Assembly: GCF_042646425.1 (NCBI RefSeq)
Contig: NZ_JBHRTR010000006.1
Location: forward strand, 1-17,949
Length of the DNA: 17,949 bases
Source: Marinibaculum pumilum
Lineage (GTDB): Bacteria > Pseudomonadota > Alphaproteobacteria > Ferrovibrionales > Ferrovibrionaceae
Reading direction: 5' to 3'
Part shown: piece after piece, positions 1-13,626 of the stretch
How positions within the stretch are numbered: position 1 is the stretch's first letter
Layout of the letters: the number at the start of each line of letters is the position of its first letter
Notes under the pieces: generated by a model
What the model saw: the letters and a program-made list of their open reading frames with translations, nothing else
The model's database searches: none
What the model was told of the DNA's origin: nothing
Made by a program: the position numbers and the translations under genes

Positions 1-81
1 ATGGACGAGGGCCTGCGCTTCGCGATCCGCGAGGGCGGCCGTACCGTCGGCGCCGGCGTCGTCTCCTCCATTACCGAGTAG
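1..81 (+). CDS. tuf: Elongation factor Tu, 3' end only (first tuf copy)
   Basis: The first 81 bases are an open frame ending in TAG at 79-81 and encode the last 26 residues of EF-Tu. The segment contains GLRFAIREGGRTVGAGVV, the hallmark end of domain III, and closes with SSITE. EF-Tu is the GTPase that delivers aminoacyl-tRNA to the ribosome. The ATG at position 1 is an internal methionine codon, not the gene start; the rest of the gene lies outside the window. Its place before trpT-secE-nusG is that of the tufB-type copy. The second copy begins at 17868. Confidence 0.97.
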   Translation: MDEGLRFAIREGGRTVGAGVVSSITE

Positions 82-87
82 GTTGCC

Positions 88-109
88 GTCCCGGGCCGCG
101 GCCCGGGAC
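88..109 (+). terminator. GC-rich palindromic hairpin after tuf, possible terminator
   Basis: A perfect 22-base palindrome lies 6 bases after the tuf stop codon. Its left arm is GTCCCGGGCCG and its right arm is CGGCCCGGGAC. It is followed by CTTTCC, which has only a three-T run, so it resembles a weak intrinsic terminator or an RNA 3'-end or processing hairpin. The stem is seen directly; its function is inferred. Confidence 0.5.
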
Positions 110-188
110 CTTTCCGCCGGGCCTGACCGGGCGGGCGGGCGCGATGCCAGGTTTGAGTTCGGCGTTCGCCCTTGTTTTTCAGTAAGTT

Positions 189-225
189 GCCGCGCAATGT
201 TCACGTGTTGTAGACATTGCGCGGC
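189..225 (+). promoter_or_regulatory. 12-bp perfect inverted repeat upstream of tRNA-Trp
   Basis: GCCGCGCAATGT at 189-200 is exactly complementary to ACATTGCGCGGC at 214-225, with a 13-base centre containing CACGTG. It lies 15 bases upstream of the mature tRNA. It could be a processing hairpin in the tuf-trpT transcript or an operator around a weak promoter; I see no convincing -35/-10 pair and no T tract behind it. Confidence 0.45.
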
Positions 226-240
226 GCGCTGCGGCGCGAT

Positions 241-316
241 AGGAGTGTAGCTCAATTGGTAGAGCACCGGTCTCCAAAACCGGGGGCTGGGGGTTCGAGT
301 CCCTCCACTCCTGCCA
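241..316 (+). tRNA. trpT: tRNA-Trp (anticodon CCA)
   Basis: This is a full 76-base cloverleaf. The acceptor stem AGGAGTG (241-247) pairs with CACTCCT (306-312). The discriminator base is G313 and CCA is encoded at 314-316. The anticodon stem CCGGT (267-271) pairs with ACCGG (279-283) around a loop with anticodon CCA at 274-276, and the T-loop GTTCGAGTC is present. It reads UGG codons. The position between tuf and secE is a common proteobacterial arrangement, so it is probably processed out of a longer tuf-trpT-secE-nusG transcript. A small GCCAC/GTGGC hairpin (313-325) overlaps the 3' end and may mark a processing point. Confidence 0.97.
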
Positions 317-473
317 CGCTGTGGCATCTGGGCCGATCCGGCCCGCCGGCATGGCCGCCCCTGGGGCCGCCCTTGGCCTCTGGCGCCGACCCTGGCGGGT
401 CCGCGCCCGGGCCGGGCGCCGCAGGGCGGGGCCCTGGGGCAGCATCCGGACGGCGAGCGGAACAGGTTTAGGC

Positions 474-671
474 ATGGCAAGTACGGGTCCGATGGCGTTC
501 CTGCGGCAGGTCCGACAGGAAACCTCGAAGGTCACCTGGCCGACGCGCAAGGAGACCCTGATCACCACGGCGATGGTGTTTGTCATGGTGATCCTGGTCG
601 CGATCTTTTTCTTCGTGGTGGATCAGGCGCTGAGCTACCTGATCCAGCTGGTCCTGGGGCTGGGACGCTAG
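474..671 (+). CDS. secE: Preprotein translocase subunit SecE
   Basis: This 65-residue protein is the short, single-span form of SecE found in alphaproteobacteria. SecE clamps SecY in the inner-membrane SecYEG channel, through which Sec substrates are exported. An amphipathic N-terminal helix ends in the conserved SKVTWPTRKET (residues 18-28). One hydrophobic membrane segment follows at about residues 30-60. The frame is open further upstream to an ATG at 321, but that extension is not SecE-like, so I chose the ATG at 474, which has purine-rich sequence (AGG at 464-466) before it. A second in-frame ATG at 492 is possible. The gene sits between trpT and nusG, 94 bases before nusG. Confidence 0.95.
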   Translation: MASTGPMAFLRQVRQETSKVTWPTRKETLITTAMVFVMVILVAIFFFVVDQALSYLIQLVLGLGR

Positions 672-765
672 GCGTCCGGCGCGGCGGCCGCCGGAAGGCG
701 GGGCCGTTCGGGACTGAGGGCTGCCGATGCAGGCGGTGCCGAGACGATAGGTAGACAAGGCAGTC

Positions 766-1296
766 ATGGCGAAGCGCTGGTACATCGTGCAGGTCTATTC
801 CGGCTTCGAGAAGAAGGTCGCGCAGTCGATCCGCGAGCAGGCCGCCCAGAACAATATGGGCGAGATGTTCGAGGAGGTGCTGGTGCCCGTCGAAGAGGTC
901 GTCGAGGTCCGGCGCGGTCAGAAGGTCAATGCCGAGCGGAAGTTCTTTCCGGGCTATGTCCTGGTGAAGATGGAAATGACCGACGAGACCTTCCACCTGG
1001 TGAAGAACACCCAGAAGGTCACCGGCTTCCTGGGCTCGGGCGCGAAGCCGCAGCCGATCAGCGACGGCGAGGCCGAGCGCATCATCCAGCAGGTGCGCGA
1101 GGGCGTAGAGCGTCCGAAGCCGTCGGTGGTGTTCGAGGTGGGCGAGCAGGTGCGTGTCTGCGACGGGCCCTTCACCTCCTTCAACGGCATGGTGGAAGAG
1201 GTCGACGAGGAGCGCGCGCGGATCAAGGTCGCGGTCTCGATCTTCGGGCGCGCCACCCCGGTGGAACTGGAATATTCGCAGGTCGAGAAGGTCTGA
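766..1296 (+). CDS. nusG: Transcription termination/antitermination factor NusG
   Basis: This 176-residue protein has normal NusG length. The N-terminal NGN domain (about 1-110) starts MAKRWYIVQVYSGFEKKV and carries the KFFPGYVLVKM strand at residues 59-69; this domain binds the beta-prime clamp helices of RNA polymerase. The KOW domain (about 124-176) has FEVGEQVRV, GPF and NGMVEEV and contacts either Rho or ribosomal protein S10. NusG therefore links elongation, Rho termination and transcription-translation coupling. AAGG at 757-760 lies 5 bases before the ATG. It probably shares a transcript with secE. A 158-base gap follows, and I infer that the next promoter lies there. Confidence 0.98.
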   Translation: MAKRWYIVQVYSGFEKKVAQSIREQAAQNNMGEMFEEVLVPVEEVVEVRRGQKVNAERKFFPGYVLVKMEMTDETFHLVKNTQKVTGFLGSGAKPQPISDGEAERIIQQVREGVERPKPSVVFEVGEQVRVCDGPFTSFNGMVEEVDEERARIKVAVSIFGRATPVELEYSQVEKV

Positions 1297-1322
1297 CCTT
1301 CGCGAAAAGGCCGCAATACCAA

Positions 1323-1350
1323 TTGCTTGCGGAACGTTGTTGCGTATTTG
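1323..1350 (+). promoter_or_regulatory. Candidate sigma70 promoter for rplKA
   Basis: TTGCTT (1323-1328) and TATTTG (1345-1350) are separated by 16 bases in the nusG-rplK gap. Each hexamer is only a moderate match to consensus. A promoter before rplK is known in E. coli, so the place is right, but the sequence evidence alone is modest. Confidence 0.33.
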
Positions 1351-1397
1351 AGTGAGTGCAGGACTGAGTGAGAGATTGGGGCCGCGTTCGGTCCCAT

Positions 1398-1427
1398 GCG
1401 TGGGAGGTGATCCGTGCCGGACCACGC
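1398..1427 (+). promoter_or_regulatory. rplK leader hairpin, candidate L1 autoregulatory site
   Basis: GCGTGG (1398-1403) pairs with CCACGC (1422-1427), and inside that TCC (1411-1413) pairs with GGA (1419-1421). This leaves GAGGTGA bulged on the 5' side only. A stem with a one-sided purine-rich internal loop just upstream of rplK is the general form of the mRNA site by which L1 represses the L11-L1 operon in other bacteria. The helix is seen; the L1 role is inferred. Confidence 0.35.
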
Positions 1428-1454
1428 GCCTCGGTGTCATGAGAGGATGAAACG

Positions 1455-1880
1455 GTGAAAAAGATCAGTGGCTATATCAAGCTGCAGGTGCCCGCCGGGC
1501 AGGCGAATCCGTCGCCGCCGATCGGTCCTGCGCTTGGTCAGCGTGGCGTGAACATCATGGAGTTCTGCAAGGCGTTCAACGCGCAGACCCAGGGGGTGGA
1601 GCAGGGCATGCCCATCCCGGTGGTGATCACGGTCTATGCCGACCGCTCCTTCAGCTTCGAGACCAAGACCCCGCCGGTCAGCTTCTTCCTGAAGCGGGCG
1701 GCGAACCTGAAGTCCGGCTCCAAGACGCCTGGCAAGGACACCGCGGGCTCGGTGACCATGGATCAGGTGCGCGAAATCGCCCAGCAGAAGATGGTCGACC
1801 TCAATGCCAACGACATCGAGGCGGCGGCACGGATGGTGGCGGGCTCGGCCCGCTCCATGGGCATCCAGGTGACGGAGTAG
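1455..1880 (+). CDS. rplK: 50S ribosomal protein L11
   Basis: This 141-residue protein matches full-length L11. The N-terminal domain has KISGYIKLQVPAGQANPSPP (residues 3-22) followed by GPALGQRGVNIMEFC, with the prolines at 21, 22 and 25 that face the thiopeptide-binding cleft. The C-terminal RNA-binding domain (about 72-141) holds the 23S GTPase-centre contact. L11 forms the stalk base with 23S helices 43/44 and takes part in EF-G action and RelA signalling. The start is GTG at 1455: two ATGs just upstream (1439, 1447) run into stops within a few codons. GAGAGG at 1441-1446 is a good ribosome binding site 8 bases away. It is only 4 bases from rplA, so the two are almost certainly translated as a pair. 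Confidence 0.98.
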   Translation: MKKISGYIKLQVPAGQANPSPPIGPALGQRGVNIMEFCKAFNAQTQGVEQGMPIPVVITVYADRSFSFETKTPPVSFFLKRAANLKSGSKTPGKDTAGSVTMDQVREIAQQKMVDLNANDIEAAARMVAGSARSMGIQVTE

Positions 1881-1884
1881 GGCA

Positions 1885-2589
1885 ATGTCGGGAATTGGTA
1901 AGCGCCTGAAGGCGGTGCGCGAAGGGGTCGACCCCAACAGCCGCTATCCGCTGGATGAGGCGGTCAAGATGGTGAAGACCCGGGCGACCGCGAAGTTCGA
2001 CGAAACGGTCGAGGTCTCGGTCAACCTGGGTGTGGACCCGCGTCATGCCGACCAGATGGTCCGCGGCGTCGTCTCCCTGCCGAACGGCACGGGCAAGGCG
2101 GTCCGCGTGGCGGTCTTCGCCAAGGGCGACAAGGCGGACGAGGCCCGCGAGGCCGGCGCCGACATCGTCGGGGCGGAAGACCTGGCGGAGACGATCCAGG
2201 GCGGCACGATCGATTTCGACCGCTGCATCGCCACGCCGGACATGATGGCCGTGGTGGGCCGGCTGGGTCGCGTGCTGGGCCCCCGCGGCCTGATGCCGAA
2301 CCCGAAGCTGGGCACGGTCACCGCCGATGTCGCCGGCGCCGTGAAGGCGGTGAAGGGCGGCCAGGTGGAGTTCCGGGTCGAGAAGGCGGGCATCCTGCAC
2401 GCCGGCGTCGGCAAGGCCAGCTTCACCGAGGAGCAGCTGGCGGAGAATATCCGCGCCTTCGTCGATGCCATCGTGAAGGCGAAGCCCAGCGGGGCGAAAG
2501 GTGTCTATCTGCGCCGCATCGCCCTGTCGTCCACCATGGGCGCAGGCGTCCGGGTGGATGTGGGTAGCATCACCGCCGGGACCGCCTGA
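1885..2589 (+). CDS. rplA: 50S ribosomal protein L1
   Basis: This 234-residue protein is full-length L1. It has the conserved RGVVSLPNGTGKAVRVAVF segment near residue 55 and, further on, VVGRLGRVLGPRGLMPNPKLGTVT, the interdomain hinge that contacts RNA. L1 forms the mobile stalk at the ribosomal E site, which moves with deacylated tRNA. In other bacteria L1 also represses translation of its own rplK-rplA mRNA. GGAG at 1874-1877, inside the end of rplK, lies 7 bases before the ATG. No terminator with a T tract follows; a 392-base structured gap separates it from rplJ. Confidence 0.98.
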   Translation: MSGIGKRLKAVREGVDPNSRYPLDEAVKMVKTRATAKFDETVEVSVNLGVDPRHADQMVRGVVSLPNGTGKAVRVAVFAKGDKADEAREAGADIVGAEDLAETIQGGTIDFDRCIATPDMMAVVGRLGRVLGPRGLMPNPKLGTVTADVAGAVKAVKGGQVEFRVEKAGILHAGVGKASFTEEQLAENIRAFVDAIVKAKPSGAKGVYLRRIALSSTMGAGVRVDVGSITAGTA

Positions 2590-2610
2590 TACGGCTGTCC
2601 GCGGTTTGAT

Positions 2611-2684
2611 TTGAGGATTGCTGCCGGGCATCAGCCCGTCAGCCAGAGTACTTGAGGATTGCTGCCGGGCATCAGCCCGTCAGC
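2611..2684 (+). repeat. Two exact copies of a 33-base hairpin repeat
   Basis: The 33 bases at 2611-2643 recur exactly at 2652-2684, with the 8-base spacer CAGAGTAC between them (41-base period). Each copy begins TTGAGGATT and folds as GCTG and CGGGC paired with GCCCG and CAGC, with one C/T mismatch and the tetraloop ATCA. The 17-base core occurs a third time at 13618-13634. Neither copy is followed by a T tract. Two units are too few and too close for a CRISPR array. Confidence 0.9.
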
Positions 2685-2715
2685 AAGGGGAGCCGGCGGC
2701 ACGCCGCCGGGTCCG

Positions 2716-2813
2716 CCTGTCCGAGACTGCAGGTGTCCCGCCCGAATGCGAGCCAGGGTGGCGGGACTTAAGGCGAAGGCCGCCGGTTGCGGCCGGACGC
2801 CTGCACAGACGGG
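2716..2813 (+). ncRNA. Candidate L10 leader (rplJ autoregulatory RNA)
   Basis: An outer helix CCTGTC (2716-2721) pairs with GACGGG (2808-2813). An uneven internal loop follows, CGAGAC on the 5' side (2722-2727) against CA (2806-2807). A second helix TGCAGGTG (2728-2735) then pairs with CGCCTGCA (2798-2805). Two hairpins sit inside: GTCCCGCC/GGCGGGAC (2735-2742 with 2760-2767) and GGCCGC/GCGGCC (2778-2783 with 2789-2794). G2735 is claimed by two of these helices, so only one can hold it. Known L10 leaders have a similar plan: a helix with a kink-turn-like loop, a GAGAC..GCAGGTG strand, and binding by the L10-L12 complex to repress rplJL. The helices are read from sequence; the family assignment is from memory of that motif. 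Confidence 0.6.
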
Positions 2814-2981
2814 AGTTGCGTGAATTTGTCGGTTCTCTGCGGGAGCGGCCGGGGATCTCCCGGGCGGCCCAAGGTCCGAGGCGGCGGTTCGCGGATTTCC
2901 GGGGCAGGAAGTGAGGGGTGCCGTGCCCGCCGCAGCGTATCGCGGTGGCGCGGTGCCGAAGCAACAAGGAAGAGGTGACAG

Positions 2982-3503
2982 GTGGATCGATCATCCAAAG
3001 AGGAGCTGGTCGCCCACTTCCACGAGGTCTTCTCCAGGACCTCCGTGGTGGTGGTCACCCACTACACGGGTCTGTCGGTGTTCGAGGCGACGAAGCTTCG
3101 GCGGCAGATGCGTGATGCGGGTGCCAGCTTCAAGGTGACCAAGAACCGCCTCACGCGCCTTGCCCTTGCCGGAACTCCGTATGAAGCGTTGCAGGACCTG
3201 TTCGTCGGGCAGACGGCGATTGCCTATTCCGACGATCCGGTGGCGGCAGCCAAGGCCAGCGTCGATTTCGCCAAGGCGAACGAGAAGCTGGTGATCCTGG
3301 GCGGCGCGATGGGTGAGACACGGCTCGATGCCGACGGCGTGAAGGCCCTGGCCACCATGCCATCGCTGGACGAGCTGCGCGGCAAGCTGGTGGGCCTGAT
3401 CCAGGCGCCCGCGACGAAGGTCGCCGGCGTCCTGCAGGCGCCCGCCGGACAGCTTGCCCGGGTCATGGCCGCATACGGTGCGAAGGAAGAGCAGGCCTCG
3501 TAA
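2982..3503 (+). CDS. rplJ: 50S ribosomal protein L10
   Basis: This 173-residue protein is normal-length L10. The N-terminal domain, which binds 23S helix 42, carries VVVVTHYTGLSV (residues 22-33) and ASFKVTKNRLTRLAL (48-62). The C-terminal helix (about 130-170) is the docking site for L12 dimers. L10 is the base of the L12 stalk that recruits EF-Tu, EF-G, IF2 and RF3. The start is GTG at 2982, chosen because MDRSSKEELV is the expected N-terminus and GAGG at 2972-2975 is 6 bases upstream. It is paired with rplL 70 bases downstream, and the structured leader before it suggests feedback control by the L10-L12 complex. Confidence 0.97.
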   Translation: MDRSSKEELVAHFHEVFSRTSVVVVTHYTGLSVFEATKLRRQMRDAGASFKVTKNRLTRLALAGTPYEALQDLFVGQTAIAYSDDPVAAAKASVDFAKANEKLVILGGAMGETRLDADGVKALATMPSLDELRGKLVGLIQAPATKVAGVLQAPAGQLARVMAAYGAKEEQAS

Positions 3504-3573
3504 GGCGGAAATCCAGAACCTTGCCGCGCCATTCTGACACGCGCGGCTGGAAAGAGACGAAGAGAGAACCGAT

Positions 3574-3957
3574 ATGGCTGATTTGCAGAAGATTGCCGAC
3601 GAGCTGTCCGAGCTGACCGTGCTCGAGGCCGCCGAGCTGGCGAAGATCCTCGAGGAGAAGTGGGGCGTGTCCGCGGCGGCGCCGGTCGCCATGGCGGCGA
3701 TGCCGGGTGCGGCCGGCGGCGGCGAGGCCGCGGCCGAGGAAGAGAAGACCGAGTTCGACGTCATCCTGGCCGATGCCGGGGCTGAGAAGATCAAGGTCAT
3801 CAAGGAAGTCCGCGCGATCACGGGCCTGGGCCTGAAGGACGCCAAGGACCTCGTCGAGGGCGCGCCGAAGCCGGTGAAGGAAGGCGCGACCAAGGAAGAG
3901 GCCGAGAAGATCAAGGCGCAGCTGGAAGGTGCCGGCGCCAAGGTCGAGCTGAAGTAA
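3574..3957 (+). CDS. rplL: 50S ribosomal protein L7/L12
   Basis: This 127-residue protein has the full L12 plan. Residues 1-33 form the N-terminal dimerisation and L10-binding domain. Residues 34-57 are a flexible Ala/Gly/Glu-rich hinge. The globular C-terminal domain (58-127) contains EKIKVIKEVRAITGLGLKDA (71-90), the face that touches translation GTPases. L12 is present in several copies per ribosome on L10, which fits its position right after rplJ. GAGAG lies 9 bases or so before the ATG. The following gap to rpoB contains a long hairpin that could lower polymerase output relative to the ribosomal proteins. Confidence 0.98.
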   Translation: MADLQKIADELSELTVLEAAELAKILEEKWGVSAAAPVAMAAMPGAAGGGEAAAEEEKTEFDVILADAGAEKIKVIKEVRAITGLGLKDAKDLVEGAPKPVKEGATKEEAEKIKAQLEGAGAKVELK

Positions 3958-4035
3958 GACGGCCTGACGTAAGACGGTTTGCGCCGCCGCTCCCGGGAAG
4001 GCATTGCCCGACCCGGGGGCGGCGGACGCTCCGGA

Positions 4036-4090
4036 CTGCATCCCCGCCGGGCCGGCGCCTTCGCCGGCTCCCGGCCCGGCCGGAATGCAG
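4036..4090 (+). promoter_or_regulatory. Long hairpin between rplL and rpoB (attenuator or processing site)
   Basis: CTGCAT (4036-4041) pairs with ATGCAG (4085-4090), and GCCGGGCCGG (4046-4055) pairs with CCGGCCCGGC (4071-4080). A 4-by-4 internal loop lies between the two helices. An alternative inner stem, GCCGGCG (4051-4057) with CGCCGGC (4062-4068), competes with the long one. No T tract follows, so cleavage or pausing is more likely than classical intrinsic termination. Confidence 0.6.
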
Positions 4091-4287
4091 TGCAGGGCAT
4101 AGACGCAGACGAAATAGGACGCCCCCGCGACCCGCCCCTGGAAAGGGGATGGGAGGCGGGCAGGGCGCCTTTTCGCCATTTGCGCGGCCGGCACGGTCGA
4201 AGGGATTGGGGCGCTGACGGTCGCCCGGCGGGATAATGGGCCCGCGCAAGACACCGTCGCATGCTGCCGCGCACCCAGACGCGGCGG

Positions 4288-4316
4288 CTGCCGGCCATGT
4301 GGTGATGGCCGGTCAG
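4288..4316 (+). promoter_or_regulatory. Hairpin just upstream of the rpoB ribosome binding site
   Basis: CTG-CCGGCCAT (4288-4298) pairs with ATGGCCGG-T-CAG (4305-4316) around loop GTGGTG, with one bulged T. It ends 7 bases before the GAGGAG ribosome binding site at 4324-4329. It could set the translation rate of rpoB or protect a processed 5' end. The pairing is seen; the effect is inferred. Confidence 0.5.
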
Positions 4317-4334
4317 TCGGAACGAGGAGCAGAA

Positions 4335-8426
<4,092 letters not shown>

Positions 8427-8428
8427 CC

Positions 8429-8484
8429 GGCCGGAACGAACTCCTCACATCCTTCCGGCCCGCCCGGCGGCTTCGGCCGCCGGG
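8429..8484 (+). promoter_or_regulatory. Two consecutive hairpins in the rpoB-rpoC gap
   Basis: The first stem pairs GGCCGGAA (8429-8436) with TTCCGGCC (8453-8460). The second pairs CCCGGCGGC (8463-8471) with GCCGCCGGG (8476-8484) over a TTCG tetraloop, an extra-stable C(UUCG)G cap in RNA. No T tract follows, so these look like processing or mRNA-stability elements rather than terminators. Confidence 0.6.
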
Positions 8485-8517
8485 TGGTGCCATGACAAGC
8501 CCCAGGAGGCGCGTCAA

Positions 8518-12900
<4,383 letters not shown>

Positions 12901-12941
12901 CCGCACGGGGCGCGGGCAGGGCCCGCCGCTTCAGAACGAAG

Positions 12942-12972
12942 AAAGCCCCGGCCGGTCGGCCGGGGCTTTTTT
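12942..12972 (+). terminator. Intrinsic terminator of rpoBC, probably bidirectional
   Basis: AAAGCCCCGGCC (12942-12953) pairs perfectly with GGCCGGGGCTTT (12958-12969) around loop GGTC, and a six-T run covers 12967-12972. On the minus strand the same stem is followed by CTTTCTTCGTTC, so it may also stop the convergent minus-strand transcript. It is the strongest intrinsic terminator in the window. Confidence 0.93.
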
Positions 12973-12981
12973 CTTGGCTGC

Positions 12982-13014
12982 GCGCAGGGCTGTCGGGTGC
13001 GCAGGGCTGTCGGG
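12982..13014. repeat. Short tandem repeat, 16 bases twice
   Basis: GCGCAGGGCTGTCGGG occurs at 12982-12997 and again at 12999-13014, with a 17-base period. A degenerate third start (GCGCAG) follows at about 13015-13020. It lies between the shared terminator and the end of the receiver gene. It is probably slippage-generated spacer with no clear role. Confidence 0.8.
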
Positions 13015-13036
13015 CGCGCAGCCCGGGCGGCGGGGG

Positions 13037-13435
13037 TCAGCCGCCGCCGGTGCCGCGCAGCTGGTGGCGGGAGATCAGGCGGGCGCAGCGGTCGCGCAGC
13101 ACCTCCGGGTTGATCGGCTTGCGCAGCAGGTCGTTGGCGCCGGCACGCTGCATGGCGTCCATCGCCGACGGGTCGGTGACCCCGGTGATGCCCAGCACAG
13201 GCACAGCGCTGAGATGCGGCATGGCGCGCAGCCGGTTCAGCACGTCGGTGCCGCTCATGCCCGGCAGGCGGTAGTCCAGGATGATCAGGTCGACCGGGCC
13301 GGAGGCCAGGCGTTCCAGCGCCTGGTGCGGCCCCTGGAAGATCTCGGTGACGATCCCGTCCAGGCCGCGCAATGCCTGTTCGATCAGGCGCGCATTCAGA
13401 TAGACATCGTCGATGATCACCACGCGGACGGGCAT
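13037..13435 (-). CDS. Stand-alone CheY-like response regulator receiver
   Basis: This 132-residue protein is a single receiver domain with no output domain. The acidic pair is D9/D10 (VVIIDD), the phosphate acceptor is D54 in LIILDYRLPGMSG, the conserved threonine is T84 (LGITGV), and the lysine is K106 (RKPI). The usual aromatic switch residue before the KP motif is leucine here. Such proteins relay phosphate from a histidine kinase to a partner by protein contact; no kinase is present in this window. I chose the ATG at 13435 because AGGAG lies 6 bases upstream. The frame stays open to an ATG at 13627 that overlaps the stop of the upstream gene, which would add 64 disordered residues. The specific target is unknown. 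Confidence 0.88.
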   Translation of the reverse strand: MPVRVVIIDDVYLNARLIEQALRGLDGIVTEIFQGPHQALERLASGPVDLIILDYRLPGMSGTDVLNRLRAMPHLSAVPVLGITGVTDPSAMDAMQRAGANDLLRKPINPEVLRDRCARLISRHQLRGTGGG

Positions 13436-13626
13436 CGACTGCTCCTGCGCCGGGGACTGTGGGGCATCCCGCTCCGCCGGTGCCGCGGCTCCGGCAGAAT
13501 CGCAGTCTGCGGCAGCCGCGGTCGCCTGCCGATCGGTCGTATGGCTAGGATCGGCGGCGTCCTCCGCCCGGTCGCCGTCGTGCTCGCCGTCGGCGCCGCC
13601 GCCGGGGCGATGCCGGGTGCCGGGCA
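13436..13626 (-). other. 191-base gap or possible N-terminal extension of the receiver
   Basis: Read on the minus strand in the receiver frame, this stretch has no stop and encodes an Ala/Asp/Gly/Pro-rich, low-complexity sequence. Most codons end in G or C, and the second positions are poorer in GC, as in real genes here. It could be translated as a flexible leader from the ATG at 13627, or be untranslated spacer before the start at 13435. I cannot decide from sequence alone. Confidence 0.5.

Larger units (their letters stand above)
2590..2981 (+). other. 392-base structured gap between rplA and rplJ
   Basis: No coding frame here looks real. The gap holds, in order, a tandem 33-base hairpin repeat (2611-2684), a GC hairpin CCGGCGGC/GCCGCCGG (2693-2710), the L10-leader-like structure (2716-2813), a CGGGAG/CTCCCG hairpin around 2840-2865, and the rplJ ribosome binding site. 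I see no convincing promoter. Most of the gap is probably transcribed leader. Confidence 0.8.
3958..4334 (+). other. 377-base structured gap between rplL and rpoB
   Basis: There is no credible gene here. The gap holds a long GC-rich hairpin (4036-4090), a second stem CCCGCC/GGCGGG enclosing CCCCT/AGGGG (4131-4160) with a TTTT run at 4170-4173, a GATAAT sequence at 4232-4237 without a good -35 partner, and a hairpin next to the rpoB ribosome binding site (4288-4316). In E. coli this gap contains a partial terminator and an RNase III site, so comparable control is plausible. Confidence 0.75.

Noticed and set aside
321..473. Longer SecE starting at 321
   Set aside because: The extension is Arg/Ala/Gly-rich, begins just after tRNA-Trp, and has no SecE similarity. 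Conserved sequence starts after the ATG at 474.
2611..2684. CRISPR-like array
   Set aside because: There are only two units, the spacer is 8 bases, and no cas genes are present.
4131..4173. Intrinsic terminator after rplL
   Set aside because: The CCCGCC/GGCGGG stem is 9 bases from a four-T run, too far and too short for a standard terminator.
4206..4237. Promoter for rpoB using TTGGGG and GATAAT
   Set aside because: The -10 match is good, but the spacer is 20 bases and the -35 is poor. I do not call it without start-site data.
4236..4334. In-frame upstream ATG extending RpoB by 33 residues
   Set aside because: The added residues are unlike any RpoB N-terminus and no ribosome binding site precedes the ATG at 4236, whereas 4335 has GAGGAG and the conserved MPLSLTERKR start.
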